A stretch of DNA of 5,720 nucleotides, from assembly GCA_964372865.1 (NCBI GenBank), contig CAYJRW010000032.1, positions 1 through 5,720 of the forward strand, in the 5' to 3' direction. Positions 1-5,476 of the stretch are shown piece after piece. Made by a program: the position numbers and the translations under genes. Each line of letters starts with the position of its first letter. Positions within the stretch are counted from its first letter, which is position 1. Under the pieces are notes generated by a model that searched no databases, had not been told where the DNA came from, and worked only from the letters and a program-made list of their open reading frames with translations. The stretch is from CAYJRW01 sp964372865. GTDB taxonomy: Bacteria > Patescibacteriota > Minisyncoccia > Minisyncoccales > 2-12-FULL-40-12.

Positions 1-2
1 TG

Positions 3-212
3 GACATTGCTAAGGCCTATTTCAAACCTATGACAGAGGAAAAAATTGAGGAGTTGGTTGCTTCAGGCATCGTATTTACCTGCGCCGGAGGATTTTGCAA
101 TAACGACCCTGCGTTCAAGGGATGCATTGCAAAAGTAGAAGGCGACCCTGACAGCGTTGCCGGTTTGCCAAAAGAATTGACGGAAAGGTTAATTAAGGAA
201 GTTCAAAACTAG
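3..212 (+). CDS. maf: Maf-family nucleoside triphosphate pyrophosphatase, C-terminal part (5' end outside window)
   Basis: The open frame has no stop back to base 3, so the ATG at 30 is an internal methionine and the gene begins upstream of the window; about 69 C-terminal residues are visible. They match the end of Maf/YhdE proteins: a helix (PMTEEKIEELVASG) that corresponds to the family's 'eeI..Yi.sGe' segment, then AGGF, then EGDPDSVAGLP, the counterpart of the family's 'eGd..nVvGLP', and a short final helix. Maf proteins hydrolyse non-canonical or modified nucleoside triphosphates to monophosphates in the cytoplasm (family knowledge). The catalytic N-terminal part cannot be seen, so substrate class is unknown. 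The stop codon touches the start region of the next gene, implying co-transcription with the deoxyribosyltransferase-like gene. Function is assigned from the C-terminal motif alone. Confidence 0.78.
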   Translation, partial: DIAKAYFKPMTEEKIEELVASGIVFTCAGGFCNNDPAFKGCIAKVEGDPDSVAGLPKELTERLIKEVQN

Positions 213-214
213 TG

Positions 215-658
215 ATGAAAAAAATAACGACAATAACAATTTGTTCCAGCGGTTCTTTTTATGAAAGAGTCCTTGGCGTCAGGAAACAACTTGAACAATT
301 AGGTTTTAAGGTTTTAGTGCCATCAACCGCAGAAAAAATGGAAAGAGACGGCGATTTCAATGTTGATAACTACAAAACATGGTTTAAAAATCCGGCTGAT
401 TATAAAATTAAAACAAAACTAATGGAACAGCATTTTAAAAAAATTACTGCCGGCGACGCAATTTTGGTTTTAAATTACGAAAAGCAGGGAGTGCCGGGTT
501 ACATTGGCGGCAACGTTTTAATGGAGATGACAGTTGCTTTTTTGAACAAAAAACCAATTTACATCTTAAATCCTATTGCCAGCGATTCAAACATAAAAGA
601 AGAAATCTTGGGCCTCCAGCCAAAATTCTTAAATGGCGATTTAAATAAAATCAGTTAG
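215..658 (+). CDS. Nucleoside 2-deoxyribosyltransferase-like protein
   Basis: A 147-residue cytoplasmic protein with the layout of the nucleoside 2-deoxyribosyltransferase-like Rossmann fold. An N-terminal strand and loop, ITICSSGSFYERV (about 7-19), is followed by a helix and strand (FKVLVPS). Then come GDAILVLN (80-87), GYIGGNVLMEM (95-105), in which Glu104 lies where these enzymes carry the catalytic glutamate of 'G...E.g.A', and PIYILNP (114-120). The middle (about 48-75) is charged and rich in aromatic residues (NYKTWFKNPADY). The start is either GTG at 212, sharing a base with the preceding TAG, or ATG at 215; ATG is preferred. AAGGAAG at 195-201 is a rather distant SD. The coupling to maf suggests a role in nucleotide salvage or clean-up. 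The exact reaction is not established: many small relatives are uncharacterised, and binding of another nucleotide-like ligand is possible. Its base composition is the most A+T-rich of the window (15 G+C in the 60 bases 361-420). Confidence 0.6.
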   Translation: MKKITTITICSSGSFYERVLGVRKQLEQLGFKVLVPSTAEKMERDGDFNVDNYKTWFKNPADYKIKTKLMEQHFKKITAGDAILVLNYEKQGVPGYIGGNVLMEMTVAFLNKKPIYILNPIASDSNIKEEILGLQPKFLNGDLNKIS

Positions 659-662
659 AGAG

Positions 663-691
663 TTGTTGTTTTATAAATATTTTGCTAATAT
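663..691 (+). promoter_or_regulatory. Promoter with extended -10 for the thioredoxin/lipoate ligase unit
   Basis: TTGTTG (663-668) is followed after 17 bases by TAATAT (686-691), preceded by TG one base upstream (683-684), giving an extended -10. Transcription would start near 698, only about 3 bases before the ATG at 701, so the mRNA would be practically leaderless. No SD is present before that ATG, which fits. The prediction is by eye. Confidence 0.5.
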
Positions 692-700
692 TAAATTATT

Positions 701-967
701 ATGGCACAAGATTTAATTGAGTTTTACGGGACAGAATGCGTCCACTGCAGAGAAATGGACCCTTTGGTGCAAAAACTGGAAAAAGAGGAGGATGTTAAAA
801 TTGAAAAACTGGAAGTTTGGCACAATACCGATAACCTCAATGTAATGAGAGAGCTTGATAAAGGATATTGCGGCGGCGTTCCGTTCTTTTACAACAAAAA
901 AACAAACAAATGGATTTGCGGCTCAACTTCTTACGAAAAGTTAAAAGAGTGGGCTTTTGGTAAATAA
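701..967 (+). CDS. Mini-thioredoxin/glutaredoxin-like protein (CVHC)
   Basis: An 88-residue cytoplasmic thioredoxin-fold protein without a signal peptide. It opens with a short strand (LIEFYG), then the redox motif C13-V-H-C16 at the start of the first long helix (CREMDPLVQKLEKEE). A second strand (VKIEKLEVW) follows, then a helix, and GVP (59-61), where Pro61 would be the cis-proline facing the active site. A terminal strand and helix complete the fold. It is shorter than classical thioredoxin (about 105-110 residues). Two extra cysteines, Cys57 just before GGVP and Cys73 in WICG, are unusual and might form a second thiol pair or bind metal (inference). The gene is first in its transcript, with the predicted start site about 3 bases before the ATG and no SD, and lies 14 bases upstream of the lipoate ligase. 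A general dithiol reductase role is likely; the partner is unknown. Confidence 0.75.
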   Translation: MAQDLIEFYGTECVHCREMDPLVQKLEKEEDVKIEKLEVWHNTDNLNVMRELDKGYCGGVPFFYNKKTNKWICGSTSYEKLKEWAFGK

Positions 968-968
968 C

Positions 969-974
969 AGGAGG
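969..974 (+). promoter_or_regulatory. Consensus Shine-Dalgarno site of the lipoate ligase gene
   Basis: AGGAGG at seven bases from the ATG at 982 is a perfect SD. It fixes this start and contrasts with the lack of an SD before the thioredoxin, E1 alpha, E1 beta and E2 genes. Confidence 0.75.
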
Positions 975-981
975 AAGTAAA

Positions 982-1866
982 ATGAAATGCCGCGTTCTAG
1001 ACCTGCCAGCTCAGGGCGTTTTATTTAACACCGCCCTTGACCAGTTTCTTCTGGAAAGGGCGTCTCAAAGACAATTTACCATAGCTTTTACCAAATGGCA
1101 GCCCTCTGTGTTGATTGGCAATTCCCAGAGTTTGAAATTGGATGTTAACAGCGAGACATGCCGGGAAAATGGCGTCGGCATTATGCGGCGGTTTTCCGGC
1201 GGCCAGGCAGTGTATTTGGACGAAAACTACATTGTTTTTAGTTTAGCCGGGCCTCGCGATTGTTTTCCTGCTGGCGACAAGTATTTAGATAAACTGCGTC
1301 AGCAACTATGCTGGGCCTGTATCAGGGCTTTGGAAAAACTTGGGGTGCCAGCTCGCTTTTCTGAACCCGATAATTTGATTATTGACCAGCCGCGTGAAAG
1401 GACGATTGGCAACTCAGGTCAGGTAATAAAACGCGACTCCGTTTTGGTCCAAGCGAGCTTGCGTTATAATTTGACCGATGACAGCTTAAAGACAATGCTG
1501 GCTGTCTTAAAAACAAACGGTCAAAGTTTGCGAGAATTTTTTCAGCCGGCCAAAGCAGCTTTGGCTTGGATTCGAGAATTTACGGATGTCGGCGTCAGTG
1601 AGGTTAAAAAAACGCTGGTTGAGGAACTTTTGTCTTCTTACGGATGTCGGGATTGTTATGGCGATGGCCTTGAGCCGGAGGAAAAAAGCGCAGTTGAAGA
1701 ACTGGCAGCCTCCTTGTTTTCTGATATGCGGCTTGAGGATAAACCAGAATATAGGCCGAGGGGAGTTTGCTACTTTTATTTGGACGGCCGGTGCGTTGTT
1801 CCTGAGATTGCCAATCTCTTGCCGTCTGTTAGGCCAAGCACCCATTTGGATTCTACAATTTCTTAG
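982..1866 (+). CDS. lplA: Lipoate-protein ligase A family protein, divergent active site
   Basis: A 294-residue cytoplasmic member of the lipoate/biotin ligase (BPL_LplA_LipB) fold, expected to attach lipoate or octanoate to the E2 lipoyl domain encoded just downstream. It shows the usual N-terminus (LFNTALDQFLLE, 14-25), a strand and turn WQPSVLIGNSQS (39-50), the signature RRFSGGQAVYLD (69-80), and DNLII (130-134). A C-terminal helical accessory region (about 205-250, VSEVKKTLVEELL, then EEKSAVEELAASLF) is followed by a tail of about 45 residues that I do not recognise. Two departures matter. The signature reads GGQ and L where classical LplA has GGG and H (RRxSGGGAVYHD). In an ungapped comparison with the E. 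coli KVSGSA segment, the catalytic lysine position is Thr141 (TIGNSG); HHGT corresponds to VQAS (156-159). It may be a transferase-type or partner-dependent enzyme. G+C is higher than in its neighbours (34 of 60 at 1141-1200), and with its strong SD this hints at separate origin. Confidence 0.8.
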   Translation: MKCRVLDLPAQGVLFNTALDQFLLERASQRQFTIAFTKWQPSVLIGNSQSLKLDVNSETCRENGVGIMRRFSGGQAVYLDENYIVFSLAGPRDCFPAGDKYLDKLRQQLCWACIRALEKLGVPARFSEPDNLIIDQPRERTIGNSGQVIKRDSVLVQASLRYNLTDDSLKTMLAVLKTNGQSLREFFQPAKAALAWIREFTDVGVSEVKKTLVEELLSSYGCRDCYGDGLEPEEKSAVEELAASLFSDMRLEDKPEYRPRGVCYFYLDGRCVVPEIANLLPSVRPSTHLDSTIS

Positions 1867-1889
1867 AAGGTCTCTTTATTGAGGCCTTC
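1866..1889 (+). terminator. Probable intrinsic terminator after the lipoate ligase gene
   Basis: GAAGGTCTC (1866-1874) and GAGGCCTTC (1881-1889) form a nine-pair stem with one G-U wobble around the six-base loop TTTATT. The stem begins at the last base of the stop codon. The downstream tail (ATTGTTTAT) is only moderately T-rich, so termination may be partial. The 3' arm overlaps the -35 of the next promoter. Confidence 0.55.
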
Positions 1890-1906
1890 ATTGTTTATGG
1901 TATAAT
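1879..1906 (+). promoter_or_regulatory. Promoter of the 2-oxoacid dehydrogenase operon, perfect extended -10
   Basis: TATAAT (1901-1906) is preceded by TG at 1898-1899, the full extended -10 consensus TGnTATAAT. TTGAGG (1879-1884) lies 16 bases upstream as a -35 with four matches to TTGACA. The predicted start near 1913 is about 2 bases ahead of the ATG at 1915, so the operon mRNA would be essentially leaderless. The -35 sits in the loop and 3' arm of the hairpin at 1866-1889. Confidence 0.72.
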
Positions 1907-1914
1907 TGGAGAAT

Positions 1915-2892
1915 ATGTTGCAGTTTTTGAGTCCTGAAGGGAAAATAATCAATAAAAAAGGATTGCCCAAAATTTCAAAGGAAGAACTAAAAAGAATTTA
2001 TGAGTTGATGGTTTTAAGTCGCGTTTTTGACGATATTGCTTTGAAACTGCAAAGAGAGGGGAGGATGCTCACTTTCGCTTCTTTACTGGGCCAGGAAGCC
2101 AGCCAGATTGCTTCAGCCGTTTTACTGGAGAATCAGGATTGGTTTGTTACCACTTACAGAGACCACGGCGTTTTCATTGCCAGAGGATTTCCTTTGCACA
2201 AACTTTATCTTTATTATGCAGGAGACGAGAGAGGAATGGAAATTCCAAAAGAAATTAATGCCTTGCCTCCTGCAATTCCAGTCGGTTCTCATATTCCTCA
2301 TGCTGTCGGCATTGCCTGGGCTCAAAAATTGCAAAAGAAAAAAGCTGTTGCAGCTGTTTATTTTGGCGACGGCTCAACAAGCAAAGGAGATTTTCACGAA
2401 GGAATTAATTTTGCAGGAGTGTTTAAAGTGCCCTGCGTTTTTATTTGCCAAAACAATCAGTGGGCGATTTCGGTTCCTGCTTCCAGACAGACGGCTTCTG
2501 AAAGTTTTGCCAAAAAAGCAGAAGGTTACGGCGTTGAGGGAGTTATGGTTGACGGCAACGATGTTTTAGCTGTCTACAAAGCGACAAAGGACGCTGTTGA
2601 TAAGGCACGTAAAGGCCGGGGCCCCACTTTTATTGAATGCTACACTTATCGTCTTGAAAGCCACACCACTGCTGACGACTGGAAAAGATACAGGAGCCAA
2701 AAAGAAGTTGAAAGTTGGAAGAAAAAAGACCCGCTCTTGCGACTGACACAATATATGAAAAGAGAGAAGTTGGTGACCGATAAAGAAGAAAGAGAAATTG
2801 TTGAGAAAGCAGAGAAAATCGTGAAAGAAGAAGTAAAGAAGTTTGAATCGCTGCCTTTGCCAAAGGCAGAAGATATGTTTAAATATGCCTAA
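1915..2892 (+). CDS. pdhA: Pyruvate dehydrogenase E1 component, alpha subunit
   Basis: Thiamine-diphosphate-dependent alpha subunit (325 residues) of the heterotetrameric E1. With the beta subunit it decarboxylates a 2-oxoacid and reductively acylates the E2 lipoyl group. The thiamine diphosphate/Mg motif is clear: GDGSTSKGDFHEGINFAG from residue 151 to NNQ at 180-182. Other family marks are TTYRDHG (79-85), the IPVGSHIPHA segment (about 121-130), VDGNDVLAVY and YRLESHTTADDWKRYR (about 245-260), the region of the phosphorylation loop in mitochondrial enzymes. The motif set resembles Gram-positive-type PDH more than the single-chain AceE. A branched-chain or acetoin substrate cannot be excluded. 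The start is ATG 1915: an in-frame TTG at 1906 lies in the promoter's -10 and cannot be transcribed from it. There is no SD. The 3' end overlaps the beta-subunit gene by 8 bases. Confidence 0.9.
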   Translation: MLQFLSPEGKIINKKGLPKISKEELKRIYELMVLSRVFDDIALKLQREGRMLTFASLLGQEASQIASAVLLENQDWFVTTYRDHGVFIARGFPLHKLYLYYAGDERGMEIPKEINALPPAIPVGSHIPHAVGIAWAQKLQKKKAVAAVYFGDGSTSKGDFHEGINFAGVFKVPCVFICQNNQWAISVPASRQTASESFAKKAEGYGVEGVMVDGNDVLAVYKATKDAVDKARKGRGPTFIECYTYRLESHTTADDWKRYRSQKEVESWKKKDPLLRLTQYMKREKLVTDKEEREIVEKAEKIVKEEVKKFESLPLPKAEDMFKYA

Positions 2893-3859
2893 ATTAAATA
2901 TAGTTCAAGCAATAAACAATGCTTTGGAACAGGAAATGAAAAGAGACAAGAGCATCGTGCTCTTGGGTGAAGACGTCGGCAGAAACGGCGGAGTTTTCAG
3001 AGTGACAGAAGGTCTTTGGCAAAAGTTTGGCCAAGAAAGGGTAATTGATACTCCTTTGGCAGAAGTTGGAATTATTGGTGTTTCCATTGGTCTGGCGGTT
3101 TCGGGAATGAAACCGGTTCCCGAAGTTCAGTTTGACGGATTTTCCATACCAATGTTGGACCAATTATATAATCATGCTGTTAGAATCAAAAAAAGAAGCC
3201 AGGGAAAATATTCCTGCCACTTCGTTTTAAGAGTGCCTGCAGGCGGAGGCATTAAGGCATATGAGCATCACTCAGAGTCGCTGGAAACATTTTTCTGCCA
3301 TATACCCGGTTTGAAAGTGCTGGCTCCCTCAAGACCCTATAACGCAAAGGGTTTGCTGATTTCCGCTCTGCGCGATTCAGGGCCTATTATATTTTTGGAG
3401 CCCAAAAAAGTTTATAGAGCCATAAAAGAAGAAGTGCCCTCAGAATCATATACTTTGCCAATAGGCAAGGCAGAAATTGTGCAGGAGGGAAAAGACATTA
3501 CAATTTTGGCATGGGGTGCCATGCAAAGAGTTGTTTGGCAGGCAGCTGAAGATTTGGCTGAAAAATATTCAGTTGAGATTGTTGATTTGTTGAGTTTGGC
3601 GCCATTGGACAAAGAAGCAATTTTTCAGTCCGTCAAAAAAACTGGCAGATGCGTTATAGTGCAGGAAGCGCCAAAAACCGCAGGTTTTAGCTCGGAGTTG
3701 GCAGCTTTAATTCAAGAAGAAGCAATTCTGAATTTGAAAGCGCCCGTTCTCAGAGTTGCAGGTCCTGATATCCCGATGCCTCAAGCAAGATTGGAGGATT
3801 ATTATATTCCAAATAAGGAGAAGGTTAAAACAGCTGTGGAAAAAGTAATGAGTTTTTAA
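2885..3859 (+). CDS. pdhB: Pyruvate dehydrogenase E1 component, beta subunit
   Basis: Transketolase-like beta subunit (324 residues, the usual length) that completes the E1 active site with the alpha chain. It shows GEDVGRNGGVFRVTEGL (28-44); DTPLAE with Glu60 at the position that activates the thiamine aminopyrimidine; an EHHSES segment (127-132) containing the histidine of the proton relay; LAPSRPYNAKGLL (146-158); LPIGKA (191-196); and the C-terminal domain opening near DITILAWG (204-211). The start ATG 2885 matches the conserved N-terminus MPKLNIVQAINNAL. An in-frame ATG at 2843 would add 14 residues unlike the family and run deep into the alpha gene. The 8-base overlap with the alpha gene and the absence of an SD at normal spacing suggest translational coupling. 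The next gene starts 5 bases after the stop. Confidence 0.92.
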   Translation: MPKLNIVQAINNALEQEMKRDKSIVLLGEDVGRNGGVFRVTEGLWQKFGQERVIDTPLAEVGIIGVSIGLAVSGMKPVPEVQFDGFSIPMLDQLYNHAVRIKKRSQGKYSCHFVLRVPAGGGIKAYEHHSESLETFFCHIPGLKVLAPSRPYNAKGLLISALRDSGPIIFLEPKKVYRAIKEEVPSESYTLPIGKAEIVQEGKDITILAWGAMQRVVWQAAEDLAEKYSVEIVDLLSLAPLDKEAIFQSVKKTGRCVIVQEAPKTAGFSSELAALIQEEAILNLKAPVLRVAGPDIPMPQARLEDYYIPNKEKVKTAVEKVMSF

Positions 3860-3864
3860 AAAAT

Positions 3865-5049
3865 ATGGCAAAGGAATTCAAGTTTCCAGACATCGGCGAA
3901 GGAATTGAAGAAGGAAGAATCGTTAAGTGGCTTGTGAAAGAGGGCGATTTTGTCAAAGAGCATCAGGTGGTCGGTGAAGTGGAGACAGACAAAGCAGTGG
4001 CTGAAATTCCTTCTCCTTTTGAAGGGACAATAATAAAAATTAACTTCAAGGAAGGCGAAACGATTAAAGTTGGCCAGACACTCTTTGTAGTTGGCGAAAA
4101 AGGAGAGAAAATGATCGCTGAGGCTTTGCCTCATCTCTCAGAGGTAAAAACAAAGCCAGCAGGGGCTGTTGGATATCTTGAGGAAGCGCAGGAAGAGGAA
4201 GTTTTGGCAACACCGGCTGTCAGAAAACTTGCAAAAGAATTAGGGATAGATTTGACAAAAATAAAGGGGACTGGACCTGGCGGCAGAATAACCGAAAAAG
4301 ACCTAAAGTCTGCAGGGGCCCGTTTGGGCGAGGACGGTCCTAGCACAAAGCCCGCAATAAAGAAAAAGAGGAAATACGATTTGTGGGGTTATATTGATTA
4401 TGTTCCTCTGAATAATATCAGAAGGGTTACGGCAAAACACATGACAGAAGCATGGCAAAAAGCTCCTCAAGTAACAATGATGGCAGAGCCGGAAATAAAA
4501 GAGCTTATTGAATTCAGAGAAAAAGAAGCTAAAAAAGCCGAGAAAAAAGACGTAAAACTAACCTTTCTCCCTTTTATTATGAAAGCGTGCTGGAAAGCAA
4601 TGAAAGAGTTTCCTTTGCTCAATTCAAGCTTTGACGAAGACAGCCAGGAAGTCATTGTCAAAAAATATTATAATTTTGGAGTTGCAGTGGATGTTGACGG
4701 CGAGGGCTTGGTAGTGCCGGTAGTCAAGGGTGTTGATATTAAAACTGTTTATGATATTGCCAAGGAAATAGCGGAACTGGCAGACAAAGCTAGAAAAAAG
4801 AAATTGGACATTCAAGATATGAGAGGCGGCACTTTTACCATTACAAACTACGGCAGTTTGGGAGGAGTATTCGCCACACCCATTATCAATTATCCTGAAG
4901 CTGCCATTTTGGGCATTGGCAGAATAAGAGATAATAAACTGCCGCTTTCTCTGACTTTTGACCACCGGATTTTAGATGGCGCTTACGCTGTCCGATTTTT
5001 AAACTCTATGATTATCTATTTACAAAAACCGCAAGAGCTATTAAAGTGA
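3865..5049 (+). CDS. pdhC: Dihydrolipoamide acyltransferase (E2) of the 2-oxoacid dehydrogenase complex
   Basis: The E2 core subunit (394 residues), which carries the acyl group on its lipoyl arm and transfers it to CoA. In order it has one lipoyl domain (about 1-80) with Lys43 in ETDKA as the lipoylation site; a charged linker poor in Ala-Pro; a peripheral subunit-binding domain (about 114-149, ATPAVRKLAKELGIDL and GTGPGGRITEKDL) that would hold E1 and/or E3; a second short Lys-rich linker; and the catalytic domain (about 176-394) with TITNYGSLGG (325-334) and the DHRxxxDG motif (His367, Asp371). The hairpin before that motif is about 12 residues shorter than in the Bacillus-type enzyme. The start lies 5 bases after the beta gene with no SD. 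The stop is TGA. Pyruvate as substrate is the default reading; E3 is not encoded in this window. Confidence 0.92.
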   Translation: MAKEFKFPDIGEGIEEGRIVKWLVKEGDFVKEHQVVGEVETDKAVAEIPSPFEGTIIKINFKEGETIKVGQTLFVVGEKGEKMIAEALPHLSEVKTKPAGAVGYLEEAQEEEVLATPAVRKLAKELGIDLTKIKGTGPGGRITEKDLKSAGARLGEDGPSTKPAIKKKRKYDLWGYIDYVPLNNIRRVTAKHMTEAWQKAPQVTMMAEPEIKELIEFREKEAKKAEKKDVKLTFLPFIMKACWKAMKEFPLLNSSFDEDSQEVIVKKYYNFGVAVDVDGEGLVVPVVKGVDIKTVYDIAKEIAELADKARKKKLDIQDMRGGTFTITNYGSLGGVFATPIINYPEAAILGIGRIRDNKLPLSLTFDHRILDGAYAVRFLNSMIIYLQKPQELLK

Positions 5050-5090
5050 AAAAAAAGCTTATTTTGTTCTAGAAAAACTGAATAACAGAC

Positions 5091-5096
5091 GGGGGA
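5091..5096 (+). promoter_or_regulatory. Shine-Dalgarno-like site deciding the start at 5102
   Basis: GGGGGA ends five bases before ATG 5102, but runs directly into the other in-frame ATG at 5096. This favours 5102 as the start. Confidence 0.45.
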
Positions 5097-5101
5097 TGGA
5101 G

Positions 5102-5458
5102 ATGTCAAAACGTGTCTTCTCGCGAGTGAGGGACGAAGAATGGGTTGATCGGGGACCAGCTAACATTATGTTTGATGTTGAAGGTATGACTGATGAGGAC
5201 ATTTGTGTTGTGCTCTGTCGGTTGTCGGCCATGTGCGGTGCATATGATGTGGAGTACGAGATTAGAAATAAATATCTGATAGGGGCGATGGGGCGCAATC
5301 TGATGCCATTAGAAGAATTTTGGCAATCTGATGATGAGACGGCCAAAATTCATTGGAGGATTCTTATGAAAGAGAGGATGCCTCAACAGGCGGCCCTATT
5401 CCGCGTTGATGACTTAAAAAAGACATTACACTTTATTGAAAGCGCACGTCGTGCGTGA
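5102..5458 (+). CDS. Hypothetical protein, 118 residues
   Basis: I do not recognise this protein. It is predicted cytoplasmic: no signal peptide and no membrane segment. The N-terminus is basic (MSKRVFSRVR), then DEEWVDRGPANIMFDVEGMTDEDI (about 11-34), a hydrophobic Cys-containing helix (CVVLCRLSAMCGAYDVEY, Cys37, Cys40 and Cys45), a Gly-Met stretch (LIGAMGRNLMPLEEFW, 59-74), and a C-terminal part with Trp85, several charged helices and an RR near the end. An in-frame ATG at 5096 would add two residues. The gene lies 52 bases after the E2 stop and 18 bases before a second small gene with which it shares the terminator at 5628. Its strong purine-rich SD and codon choice (more CGT/CGC/CGG and GTG) differ from the dehydrogenase genes. 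A coding call is supported by the SD and operon-like position; function is unknown. Confidence 0.6.
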   Translation: MSKRVFSRVRDEEWVDRGPANIMFDVEGMTDEDICVVLCRLSAMCGAYDVEYEIRNKYLIGAMGRNLMPLEEFWQSDDETAKIHWRILMKERMPQQAALFRVDDLKKTLHFIESARRA

Positions 5459-5463
5459 CGAAT

Positions 5464-5471
5464 GGGGAGGG
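5464..5471 (+). promoter_or_regulatory. Strong Shine-Dalgarno site of the 46-residue ORF
   Basis: GGGGAGGG with GGAGG six bases before ATG 5477. This is a near-ideal ribosome binding site and the main reason to accept the short reading frame as a gene. An in-frame ATG at 5462 lies within the site and has no SD of its own. Confidence 0.6.
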
Positions 5472-5476
5472 TTTTC

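Noticed and set aside
30..212. Complete 60-residue gene starting at ATG 30.
   Set aside because: The frame is open to the left edge and the upstream residues fit the Maf family, so the ATG is internal to a truncated gene.
1906..1914. TTG start codon giving three extra residues on E1 alpha.
   Set aside because: The TTG begins inside the TATAAT box; transcription from that promoter would start after it.
2843..2884. Earlier ATG for E1 beta, giving 14 extra residues.
   Set aside because: The extra residues are an out-of-frame reading of the E1 alpha tail and do not resemble E1 beta N-termini; ATG 2885 fits exactly.
2894..4965. Several minus-strand frames of 60-113 residues within the dehydrogenase genes, and one opposite 5059-5346.
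   Set aside because: They lie opposite genes with clear protein motifs or a better-supported frame, show no domain signature and lack ribosome sites; they are shadows.
5050..5075. Terminator after E2 formed by AAAA/TTTT around GCTT.
   Set aside because: Only A-T pairing with no G+C-rich stem is possible; too weak to call. No convincing promoter was found in this gap either, so read-through into the 118-residue gene remains possible.
5047..5085. Recoding of TGA as glycine (as in Gracilibacteria), extending E2.
   Set aside because: The E2 family ends at this point and the extension meets TAA within 12 codons; the 118-residue gene also ends normally at TGA.
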